A stretch of 64,000 nucleotides of DNA from Clostridium guangxiense (GTDB lineage: Bacteria > Bacillota > Clostridia > Clostridiales > Clostridiaceae): positions 58,056-122,055 of the forward strand of contig NZ_JAJNKE010000002.1 of assembly GCF_021043395.1 (NCBI RefSeq), read 5' to 3'. Every line of letters starts with the position of its first letter. Within the stretch, counting starts at the first letter, position 1. The position numbers and the translations under genes were made by a program. Below the pieces are notes generated by a model, which did not search any database, was not told the origin of the DNA, and was given only the letters and a program-made list of their open reading frames with translations. Shown piece after piece: positions 36,873 to 45,492 of this stretch.

Positions 36873-39167
36873 GTGGGTAAAATTGCAGATAAATATATTA
36901 AAATTGATAAATGGAAAATCATTGAGGACGGATTTAATGCTTATAACGGAATGGTATCGGAATCCATATTTTCGTTAGGAAATGAATATATGGGTGTTAG
37001 AGGATATTTTGATGAAGGATATAGTGGGGAAAAGCTTATTGGCAGTTATTTGAATGGAATAATTGAAAAGGATGAGATAAAGCTGTCAAATAGCTATAAA
37101 GGCATGGTAAAAAACAAAACTTATATGGTTAATACTGTAGACTGGCTTTATACAAGGATTTCTATAGATGGGGAAGAATTAGATTTAAGTAGAAGTAACA
37201 TAAGAGAATTTAAAAGAATTCTCGATATGAAACAGGGTATACTTACTCGAGAATTTATTTGGGATACATCAAAAGGGAAAAGTATTAAAATTACTTTCGA
37301 AAGATTTGTAAGTATGGTTGAGTCTAAGTTAGGTTGCCAAAAAATTGTTTTTGAACCTTTAAATTTTTCAGGGAATATTGAAGTAGAAAGTGGACTTGAC
37401 TTTTCAAGATGGCATCAAGCTGAGAAGAAAAATCTATGGGCATGTCCTAAAAAAGGAAAAGAAAAAAATATTATAGCGATTTTAGGAGAAACATTAAAGA
37501 GTAAACAGAAAGTGTTGTCGGCTTTTGAGCTTAAGGGAGTACCAGAAGAAATAGTTAGATATTTTATGGAAGAAAAATTTGTAGGAGTAAAATTTTCACT
37601 TTTTTTAGATAAAAGTAAAAAAAGAAGGTTAGAAAAAATTGTAGTTAATTATGCAGAAAAAAATATAAGCAAAACTATTGAAGAAGTATGGAAAGACGGA
37701 ATGGCTGTAGCTAAGAAATTATGTAGTATTGAATATGAAAAGGCATTTGGGCAGCAAAGAGATTATTGGGAGAGTGTATGGAAAAGTTCTGATATAGTCA
37801 TTGAAGGCGATGAGGAAAATCAGCAGGGCATAAGATATTGCATTTTTCAACTTTATCAGACTTATCATGGGGAGGACTCTCGTTTTAATATTGGAGCAAA
37901 GGGGTTAACAGGAGAGGCATATAGTGGAAATACCTTCTGGGATACTGAGACATATTGTTTACCTTTTTATATATTTAACAATCCAAGGGCAGCAAAGAAT
38001 TTAATTGAATTTAGATACAAGACACTACCAGAAGCCAGAAAAAGAGCTGCTGAACTTGATTGTGAAGGAGCATTTTATCCTATTGCAACTAATGATGGAA
38101 GCGAAACTTGTGGATTATGGCAGCATGCTAGTCTTCAATTACAAGCAAGTACCGGAGTGGCATATGCTATATGGCATTATGATAAGCTAATAGAGGATAA
38201 GAAATTTTTGTATACAAAAGGTATAGAAATGCTTATAGAAATTAGTAGAATGCTTGCAAGTAGAGGGCAGTGGGGGCAGAAAAATAATAAATTTGGATAT
38301 TTTGCAGTAATGGGACCAGATGAGTTTCAAATGATGGTTAATAATAATTTTTATACCAATATAATGGGAAAGAAGACATTAGCTTATACACTAGAAGTTC
38401 TAATAGAAATGACATTAAAAGCGCCTCAACAGCTAAATGAAATAGAAAAAAAGTTGAAACTGTGTTCACAAGAATTGGAAGACTGGAAGCTAAAGGAAGA
38501 AAATATGTATATACCATATGATGAAAAAACAGGAATATACGAGCAGCACGATGGATATTTTGATTTGCCACATATTAATATTCATTCAATTCCGGTTGAG
38601 CAATTTCCACTTTATCATAGTTGGTCATATGACAGAATATATAGAAATGATATGATAAAGCAACCAGATGTGTTGATGTATATGTTTTTGCATAATCAAG
38701 AATTTTCTTTTGAGACTAAGAAAATAAATTATGAATATTATGAACCAAGAACTATACATGAATCTTCATTATCTCCATCAATTCACTCTATATTAGCTTC
38801 TGAATTAAAGAAATACGGCGAAGCTTTTGAATTTTTTAAATTTGCAACTAGAATGGATCTTGATAACTACAATAGAAACACAAATGAAGGTCTTCACACT
38901 ACATCGATAGCAGCGGCATGGATGAATATAGTTTATGGTTTTGGTGGAATGAGATCTGATGGAAAAATATTGGCATTTAAACCGTCAATACCAGATACTT
39001 GGAAATCATATAGTTTTAATTTGCTATACAAAGGTACATTGTTGCATTTTAAAATAGATAATAAATTTGTTACCGTTTACAGGATTAACGGCCCAGTAGT
39101 TAAAGTTAATATTTATGATGAAGACTATTTATTAGATAGTAATGAAGTTAAGATTGCCTTACAATAA
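36873..39167 (+). CDS. GH65 disaccharide phosphorylase, first copy
   Basis: Cytoplasmic inverting phosphorylase that splits an alpha-glucoside with phosphate to beta-glucose 1-phosphate. About 765 residues: N-terminal beta-sandwich, then the (alpha/alpha)6 barrel with GEAYSGNTFWDTETYCLPF near 350, the general acid Glu484 in VMGPDEFQMMVNNNFYTN, and the phosphate-site segment YYEPRTIHESSLSPSIHS near 633. The GPDEFQMM variant differs from the GPDEYHE of maltose, kojibiose and trehalose enzymes, so the linkage is probably different, with nigerose a good candidate given the GH87 enzyme. GTG 36873 has AAAGGAAG upstream; ATG 36825 and 36846 are alternatives. Confidence 0.9.
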   Translation: MGKIADKYIKIDKWKIIEDGFNAYNGMVSESIFSLGNEYMGVRGYFDEGYSGEKLIGSYLNGIIEKDEIKLSNSYKGMVKNKTYMVNTVDWLYTRISIDGEELDLSRSNIREFKRILDMKQGILTREFIWDTSKGKSIKITFERFVSMVESKLGCQKIVFEPLNFSGNIEVESGLDFSRWHQAEKKNLWACPKKGKEKNIIAILGETLKSKQKVLSAFELKGVPEEIVRYFMEEKFVGVKFSLFLDKSKKRRLEKIVVNYAEKNISKTIEEVWKDGMAVAKKLCSIEYEKAFGQQRDYWESVWKSSDIVIEGDEENQQGIRYCIFQLYQTYHGEDSRFNIGAKGLTGEAYSGNTFWDTETYCLPFYIFNNPRAAKNLIEFRYKTLPEARKRAAELDCEGAFYPIATNDGSETCGLWQHASLQLQASTGVAYAIWHYDKLIEDKKFLYTKGIEMLIEISRMLASRGQWGQKNNKFGYFAVMGPDEFQMMVNNNFYTNIMGKKTLAYTLEVLIEMTLKAPQQLNEIEKKLKLCSQELEDWKLKEENMYIPYDEKTGIYEQHDGYFDLPHINIHSIPVEQFPLYHSWSYDRIYRNDMIKQPDVLMYMFLHNQEFSFETKKINYEYYEPRTIHESSLSPSIHSILASELKKYGEAFEFFKFATRMDLDNYNRNTNEGLHTTSIAAAWMNIVYGFGGMRSDGKILAFKPSIPDTWKSYSFNLLYKGTLLHFKIDNKFVTVYRINGPVVKVNIYDEDYLLDSNEVKIALQ

Positions 39168-39172
39168 AACTT

Positions 39173-41455
39173 TTGGAGGTGAGAAAAATAAGCTGGATAA
39201 TTAAAGATGAGAATTTTGATAAAAGTAGGATTGAATTCAATGGCAATAAGTATATGCTTGGAAATGGATATATAGGTTATCGTGGAACTATGGAAGAATA
39301 CTCAAAAGAAGGGCTGACTGCCTGTGTTCTACCATCAGTGTATGATAAGGTTGAAGGAAAATGGAGAGAGCCAGTTAATCTACCTAATGGTTTTTTTCTA
39401 AAGCTATACTGTGACGGGGAACCTCTGAGTGTACTTTCCAGTAAGATAGAACAGCATGAGCAGGGTATAGATGTAAGAAATGCAGTTCATTTTAGAAAAA
39501 CTATCTTTCAGACTAAAACTGGGAAAAAAGTACAATTATTGATTGAAAGATTTTTAAGTTCAGATAATGTGCATATAATGTGCATGAAATGCAGCTTTAT
39601 TTGTAAAGAAGATTCGAAGATTATAATTCAAATAGGATTTGATGATAATATATGGGACTTGAATGGTCCACATCTTAGGAAAGTGAAAGTAGATAAAAAG
39701 GATGAAATATTAATATTAGAGACAGTTACGAAAGAACTCGGTGTAAATATATTTGAAGGAGAAGCAATAAAATGCGATTTTCAATTTATTGAATATACTG
39801 ATGAAGCAAATACATTAAGAGAACTTGAGGTAAACGCGAAAGCTGGAAAAGAATATGAGCTTACTAGATATATTTCGATATATTCAAGTAAAGATTGCTA
39901 TAACCCAGAAGAAAAAGTTATTAAAACCTGTTCAGATGTCTTAAAAGATGGATATGATAAGCTTTATGAAATTCATTCTCAAATATGGAATAATAAATGG
40001 GAGGCTTCAGACGTAAAGCTTACAGGAGACGATGAGGCTCAACTAGCTTTAAGATACAGTATTTATCAGCTTTTATCAATTGCGCCTACCCATTCTGATA
40101 AAGTATCTATACCTGCTAGAGGACTTTCAGGGCAAGTGTATAAGGGAGCTGTATTTTGGGATACAGAGATGTTTATGCTACCTTTTTTTAATGCTACAAA
40201 CCCAAAGATCGCAAGAAATCTTTTAATGTATAGATATTATACACTGGATGGTGCAAGGAGAAAAGCAAGTGAATATGGATATAGAGGAGCATTTTATGCA
40301 TGGGAGAGTCAGGACACAGGTGATGACGCATGTACGTTGTTTAATGTTGCAGATGTGTTTACAGGAAGACCAATGAGAACATATTTTAGAGATAAACAAA
40401 TCCATATTAGTGCTGATGTTGTCTATGGAATATGGGAGTACTATAAGCATACTGGAGATTTTAGTATATTTATTGATGGTGGCGCAGAAGTAATATTAGA
40501 ATGTGCTAGATTTTTTTATTCTTATGCATACTATAAACCAGAAAAAAGAAGATATGAACTGTTAGATGTTACTGGTCCAGATGAGTATCATGAGAGAGTA
40601 GGCAATAATGCATTTACAAATGTAATGGTTAAACATACGCTTGAAATTGCAATTTCAGTTTTAGAGCTTTTATCCAATAAGAAAAAGGAATTTTTTGATA
40701 AGCTGATCATAAAGCTGAATTATTTCAAAGATATTGAAAATATAAAAAACATGAATGAAGCTTTGTATATTCCAAAACCAGATGCTGAAACTGATTTAAT
40801 TGAACAGTTTGATGGATACTTTAAACTTGAAGATTTGAGTTTAGACAAGCTAAAGTCAAGAATGTTAAATAAAAATGAATATCTTGGTGGAGGTAATGGA
40901 ATTGCCACAACCACTAGGATATTAAAACAAGCAGATGTTGTTACTATGCTAAATTTATTTAAAGATAATTATTCTTCAGAAGTGAAAAAAGCAAACTGGG
41001 AGTATTATGAAAAAAGAACCGAACATGGTTCAACTTTAAGTGCCTGCATGTATGGCATGCTTGCAGCCAATTTAGAAAAAACTCAATGCGCATATAATTA
41101 TTTTATTAAAACAGCTTTTGTCGATTTAAATGGCAATGCAAAACAGTATGTAGGAAACTTGTATATTGGTGGAACACATCCTGCAGCCAATGGTGGGGCT
41201 TGGATGGATGTAGTATATGGTTTTTCAGGTATAACGATTGATGAGAATAAAATATCCATTAATCCACATCTCCCTTTAAAGTGGCAGGAGGTTAATTTTA
41301 AATTAGTATACAAAGGAATTAAATTTAATATTAAAATAACAAAAAATACTATTATTATAGATTGTGTTGGAAAAGAGCCTAAAAAGATTTTGGTCAATAT
41401 TAAAAATGAAGACGTTTATATTAAAGCTGGAGATACTATTGAAGTTTCATATTAA
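39173..41455 (+). CDS. GH65 disaccharide phosphorylase, second copy
   Basis: A second GH65 phosphorylase, about 755-760 residues, only moderately similar to the first. It has the classical motifs SGQVYKGAVFWDTEMFMLPF, the general acid near residue 466 in DVTGPDEYHERVGNNAFTN, and NWEYYEKRTEHGSTLSACMYG with the phosphate-binding residues. It likely acts on kojibiose, maltose or nigerose. The start is odd: GGAGG (39175-39179) lies eight bases before ATA 39188, where homologues would start (M)SWIIKDENF. TTG 39173 and GTG 39179 overlap the ribosome site. Either AUA initiates or the gene carries a weakened start. It begins 5 bp after the first copy. Confidence 0.9.
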   Translation: MEVRKISWIIKDENFDKSRIEFNGNKYMLGNGYIGYRGTMEEYSKEGLTACVLPSVYDKVEGKWREPVNLPNGFFLKLYCDGEPLSVLSSKIEQHEQGIDVRNAVHFRKTIFQTKTGKKVQLLIERFLSSDNVHIMCMKCSFICKEDSKIIIQIGFDDNIWDLNGPHLRKVKVDKKDEILILETVTKELGVNIFEGEAIKCDFQFIEYTDEANTLRELEVNAKAGKEYELTRYISIYSSKDCYNPEEKVIKTCSDVLKDGYDKLYEIHSQIWNNKWEASDVKLTGDDEAQLALRYSIYQLLSIAPTHSDKVSIPARGLSGQVYKGAVFWDTEMFMLPFFNATNPKIARNLLMYRYYTLDGARRKASEYGYRGAFYAWESQDTGDDACTLFNVADVFTGRPMRTYFRDKQIHISADVVYGIWEYYKHTGDFSIFIDGGAEVILECARFFYSYAYYKPEKRRYELLDVTGPDEYHERVGNNAFTNVMVKHTLEIAISVLELLSNKKKEFFDKLIIKLNYFKDIENIKNMNEALYIPKPDAETDLIEQFDGYFKLEDLSLDKLKSRMLNKNEYLGGGNGIATTTRILKQADVVTMLNLFKDNYSSEVKKANWEYYEKRTEHGSTLSACMYGMLAANLEKTQCAYNYFIKTAFVDLNGNAKQYVGNLYIGGTHPAANGGAWMDVVYGFSGITIDENKISINPHLPLKWQEVNFKLVYKGIKFNIKITKNTIIIDCVGKEPKKILVNIKNEDVYIKAGDTIEVSY

Positions 41456-41474
41456 CTATAAATGGAGTGATTTT

Positions 41475-42103
41475 ATGATAGAAAGTATTAAGGGAGCAAT
41501 ATTTGATTTAGATGGAGTAATAGTTGATACTGCAAAATATCATTATATTGCATGGAAAAAACTCGCTTGTGAGCTTGGTTTTGAATTTACAGAAAAAGAT
41601 AATGAAAGATTAAAAGGTGTAAGCAGAATGAGATCTTTAGATATACTTCTGGATATTGGTAATATAAGTTTAGATAAATACGAAAAGGAAAAGCTTGCGG
41701 ATAAAAAAATAGATGGTATGTAGAATATATTAAAGCTATGGATGAATCGGAGATATTGCCAGGAGTTAAGGAGTTTCTATATAAACTTAAGTCTAGTGGA
41801 GTAAAAATAGCATTAGGTTCTGCTAGCAAGAATGCCCCAATTATACTTCAAAATTTAAATATTACAAATTTATTTGATGTAATTGTGGACGGAAATCAAG
41901 TCTCAAAAGCTAAACCTGATCCTGAAGTATTTCTGCTGTGTGCAAGAAAACTTAAATTAGATCCAATTGACTGTGTTGTTTTTGAGGATGCAAAAGCTGG
42001 AATTGAGGCTGCAAAAAGAGCTGGCATGAAAGCTATTGGAATTGGTACTAAAGAAAATTTACCTAATGCTGATAAGGTTGTTGAAGGTTTATATGTACTT
42101 TAA
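41475..42103 (+). pseudogene. pgmB: beta-phosphoglucomutase gene interrupted by a frameshift in an A-run
   Basis: HAD-family mutase that turns beta-glucose 1-phosphate into glucose 6-phosphate, the enzyme needed after GH65. The first frame has the nucleophile motif GAIFDLDGVIVDTAKYH and the GVSRMRSLDILL cap loop, and ends at a stop (41721-41723). The second frame, from about 41709, has WYVEYIKAMDESEILPGV, IALGSASKN, SKAKPDPEVFLLCARKL and VVFEDAKAGIEAAK. The break is at A7 (41703-41709): eight As would restore ADKKNRWYVEYI. Everything else is intact. It may be a recent mutation, a phase-variable run, transcriptional slippage or a read error. Confidence 0.9.
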
Positions 42104-42112
42104 TAAGAAAAA

Positions 42113-42150
42113 TGAGGAGCTTGGCATTTATTGCAATAGCTCCCTTTTAA
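42113..42150. terminator. terminator between convergent pgmB and yesM-like genes
   Basis: GGAGC (42116-42120) with an extended TTG/CAA pair and GCTCC (42139-42143), followed by CTTTT. Confidence 0.6.
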
Positions 42151-42161
42151 GTCATAAAACA

Positions 42162-43901
42162 TTAAATTAATCCTAATTTTATTTTTACACAGGTCCCGTT
42201 ACCAACAATGCTTTGTATGCTTATACCGCAATCTTTTCCGTATTCAAGTTTTATTCTTTCATCAACATTTTTAATTCCATATCCACTAAATTTATTATTA
42301 TTCTTATTTTGAGTAAGTGCTTCTGAAATGTTAAAGCCTATACCATCATCTATTACTTCCAGCAGCATATAATTATCTTGTTTTTTTCCTGTCACTAGAA
42401 TATGACCTTTTTCATCTTTAGGTCCAAGACCATGTTTTATAGCATTTTCAACTATAGGTTGAAGAGTTATTTTTAATATTTTATTATCAAGTATATCTTC
42501 ATCAACATTGAAATCTATATCAAATTTATCTGGAAAACGAATTAATTCAATTATTACATAACTTTTTATTAATTCTATTTCTTCCTTGAGGCTTATGAAT
42601 TTATCACCTTTATGAAGACTTATTCTGAAAAATTGTGCTAGGGCAAGAACTAGAGATTCTATGTCTTTTTGCTTTTTCATTTTTGCAATCCACCCTATGG
42701 CATCTAAAGTGTTATATAAAAAATGTGGATTGATTTGTGCTTGAAGAGCTGTTAGCTCTAGTTTTCTTTGCTTTTCTTTTTCCTCATTATTTTTTCCTAT
42801 TAAATTACTTATTCTTGAGGTCATTTCATTGTAGCATTTTTCAAGTTCCCATATTTCATCTTGAGGTTGTCGGTATAATGACGGATTTATTGTATTATCT
42901 TCTCCAAAGTTTTTAAGTTTATTCTTTAGTAGCCTTATTGGGTTAACGATTCGAGAAGAAATGCTTATGGAAATAAATATCGTAACTATAGATATTATTA
43001 GTACAATAATGATAATATAAGTATTAATTTTTTTGACTATACTAAATAGCTTGTCTTTATTTATGATACTTACAATTTTCCAGTAACAATTTAATCTACT
43101 AATCTTATCATCAAAATTACTAATTGTTATTATAGCAGGTTTACCATTAATTGTTTCTGAATCATGTGTGAAGTCAGAAGTTGTCCTAAAGATATTATCA
43201 TCGAATATTTTATCTCCAATCTTTGATTTATCATTATCAGATATTATGTAGTTATTATTTGATATTAAGAAAGAATAACCACCATATGGAGTTTTTTTGT
43301 TATAGATATCATTAATAACACTTTCGCGTATATAAAGAATAAGACATCCTATATCCTGACCGGTTAGAAAATTTCTATATCTATTTCCTTCTAAAAGATA
43401 TGCATTTCCATCAGCATCTTTTTTTATAGCTCCCCAAGCTATAGTTCCTTTAGTATTTCTAATTTTGTTTATATAATTTTCATCTGGCTTTTCTATAGTA
43501 TCTTTTGGATAATTTATATTAAATTGTTCACCGTTATTAGTTATAATATAAATTTGAGCAATAATTTGTTTGTTAATTGACATACTATTAAAAATAGTAT
43601 TAAGATTATTTTCTTTTTCCCTGTGAGATAAATTATTATCTTGCAATAAACTATAGATATCATCATTTGATAATAATCTAATATTTGTTGAATTTACTTT
43701 GTCTAAGGTGTACTCAAGGTCTACACCTATTTCTCTTTGAGTGAGTTCTAAATAGCTAAAAAGTTGGCTTTTTATAAGGTATTCAGAAAATTTACCTGAA
43801 GCATAAAGTAGAATGCTTGAAAACAGGATTATTCCTATTAGCAGGGATGCCATTAATCTAAATTTAATACTAAATTTTCTTAAAGCTTTAATATACATCA
43901 T
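42162..43901 (-). CDS. YesM-type sensor histidine kinase
   Basis: A 579-residue membrane sensor kinase of the family that controls polysaccharide-use genes in Firmicutes. TM1 is near residues 16-36; a dCache-like extracytoplasmic domain spans about 37-288; TM2 is near 289-312, then HAMP. The His_kinase domain carries LQAQINPHFLYNTLDAIGWIA with the phospho-His near residue 395, and the ATPase domain has NAIKHGLGPKDEKG and DDGIGFN. Its gene follows the YesN-like regulator gene on the same strand with a 13-bp gap. It probably senses an oligosaccharide released by the GH87 enzyme or bound by the ABC binding protein. Confidence 0.93.
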   Translation of the reverse strand: MMYIKALRKFSIKFRLMASLLIGIILFSSILLYASGKFSEYLIKSQLFSYLELTQREIGVDLEYTLDKVNSTNIRLLSNDDIYSLLQDNNLSHREKENNLNTIFNSMSINKQIIAQIYIITNNGEQFNINYPKDTIEKPDENYINKIRNTKGTIAWGAIKKDADGNAYLLEGNRYRNFLTGQDIGCLILYIRESVINDIYNKKTPYGGYSFLISNNNYIISDNDKSKIGDKIFDDNIFRTTSDFTHDSETINGKPAIITISNFDDKISRLNCYWKIVSIINKDKLFSIVKKINTYIIIIVLIISIVTIFISISISSRIVNPIRLLKNKLKNFGEDNTINPSLYRQPQDEIWELEKCYNEMTSRISNLIGKNNEEKEKQRKLELTALQAQINPHFLYNTLDAIGWIAKMKKQKDIESLVLALAQFFRISLHKGDKFISLKEEIELIKSYVIIELIRFPDKFDIDFNVDEDILDNKILKITLQPIVENAIKHGLGPKDEKGHILVTGKKQDNYMLLEVIDDGIGFNISEALTQNKNNNKFSGYGIKNVDERIKLEYGKDCGISIQSIVGNGTCVKIKLGLI

Positions 43902-43914
43902 TTATCACCATATA

Positions 43915-45180
43915 TTAAAATTGAGCTTTAATATATTCACTTGGCGTCATTCCAGTAGTTTTTTTAAATATTTGACTAAAATATTTTACATCCCTATAAC
44001 CTATTCTTGTGCTCACCTCATAAATTTTATATTTTCTATTTAAAAGCAACTTTTTTGCCATTGTGATTCTGTAATCTGTTAAACATTCATTAAAGGTTTT
44101 TCCTAAATCTTTTTTTAATATATGCATAAGATATGATGGACTAATATAAAGTTCTTTTGCTGCATGTTCAACAGTTATATTATTATTATAATTATCTTGT
44201 ATATATTTAATAGTTTCTTTGATTTCACGCCTATATCCATTAAAAGAGATATCATTTATGTGTATTATGGTACTGGTTTCTTCTGAAAGTTTATTTTGAC
44301 AAGCAGTTAAAGCATCTTTGTATGTTTTATTAATTTCAAGGACGCTAGTACATAAATTACTTATTCCAATGGAAATAGTTTCTTTAAAGTGTAATTTTAA
44401 ATTTTCAACTATTTTAGTACAGCAAACCTTAATTAGCTGAAGTTCATTGCTATTATGAAGTTTAAAATCTATAATAATTAGAAATTCTTCTTCAGTTCTA
44501 TTTATAAAAATTGAATTAAAAGCACTATTCCCTATAAAAATGGTTGAGATAAGTTTATTTATATAATATTTAAACTTATTGAGTTCTTCAATGGAAAGCT
44601 TATGCATTATATTCTGATATTTATTTATTTTTAAAACTACAATATAGCAATTATTAAAATCAACTGAAATATTTAAGAAACATATTTTTTCATTAATTTT
44701 TCCAATGTCAGTAATATCACCAGATACCAAGTCTGATAAAAATTGTTTTGTTATTGCGGGAATTTCATCTTTTAAGGTATCAATATATTTTTTTGTGTTT
44801 TTTTCATTTGTGATTTTATTTATAACATCTTTAATAATGTTAGTTAACTGATTATTATCAATTGGCTTCAATAGATAGGCAACAGCTCCATTATGCATGG
44901 CCGTCCTAACATAATTAAAGTCTTCATAACCACTCAAAATTATTATTTTTGGATTTAAATCTTTTTCTTTAAGTTTTTGCATAAATTCAAGACCGTTCAT
45001 TATTGGCATTTTAACATCGGTTAAAATAATATCAGGTTTTAGTTCTTCTGCTAAAGTTAATCCTTTAGTTCCATTGGAAGCTTCTCCAACTATTTGAATT
45101 CCAAATCCTTGCCAATCAATTGTTTGGCGTAAACCTTTTCTTACTAAAAATTCATCATCTACAATTAGTAAATTTAACAT
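43915..45180 (-). CDS. YesN-type response regulator with AraC DNA-binding domain
   Basis: A 421-residue regulator: receiver domain (VDDEFLVRKGLRQTIDW, phospho-Asp in PDIILTDVKMPIMNGLEFM near residue 55, Lys in LLKPIDNNQL near 104), a variable middle region, and two AraC helix-turn-helix motifs at the C-terminus (AAKELYISPSYLMHILKKDLGKTFNECL, STRIGYRDVKYFSQIFKKTTGMTPSEY). AGGGGGG-like sequence precedes the start. It is divergently placed from the secreted GH87 gene; a 12-bp-arm palindrome between them is a likely binding site. It probably activates the glucanase gene and the ABC-GH65 operon. Confidence 0.94.
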   Translation of the reverse strand: MLNLLIVDDEFLVRKGLRQTIDWQGFGIQIVGEASNGTKGLTLAEELKPDIILTDVKMPIMNGLEFMQKLKEKDLNPKIIILSGYEDFNYVRTAMHNGAVAYLLKPIDNNQLTNIIKDVINKITNEKNTKKYIDTLKDEIPAITKQFLSDLVSGDITDIGKINEKICFLNISVDFNNCYIVVLKINKYQNIMHKLSIEELNKFKYYINKLISTIFIGNSAFNSIFINRTEEEFLIIIDFKLHNSNELQLIKVCCTKIVENLKLHFKETISIGISNLCTSVLEINKTYKDALTACQNKLSEETSTIIHINDISFNGYRREIKETIKYIQDNYNNNITVEHAAKELYISPSYLMHILKKDLGKTFNECLTDYRITMAKKLLLNRKYKIYEVSTRIGYRDVKYFSQIFKKTTGMTPSEYIKAQF

Positions 45181-45321
45181 AGTATATACCCCCCTTAAAA
45201 TATTTTACTATAAAATATCTAATTAGAGAAATGCATATGATTTGAAGTAATTAAGCTTATTTTAGTGATGCAAATTTTTATTAACATTTTTTAAACATAG
45301 CTTAATTTTAATATTATCATG

Positions 45322-45366
45322 TTAAGTTTGAAAACTATAATTTCAAACTTAAGTTATATTTCAAAC
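45322..45366. promoter_or_regulatory. perfect palindrome plus extra half-site between YesN-like gene and glucanase gene
   Basis: TTAAGTTTGAAA (45322-45333) and TTTCAAACTTAA (45341-45352) are perfect 12-bp arms around ACTATAA; a further TTTCAAAC lies at 45359-45366, 18 bases from the second arm. AraC-type regulators bind such repeated half-sites. The rest of the 312-bp divergent region is AT-rich promoter DNA with nothing else I can name. Confidence 0.65.
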
Positions 45367-45492
45367 CATTTAGCAGTATTACGCACTTTTAATAAAAAGT
45401 AAAGTAAAGTAAAATATAACTAATTAGACAGTATATTACTACTTGTTTGCCATAAATGTCTAAGTACTATACCTTAAATTGGAGGGTGTTTT

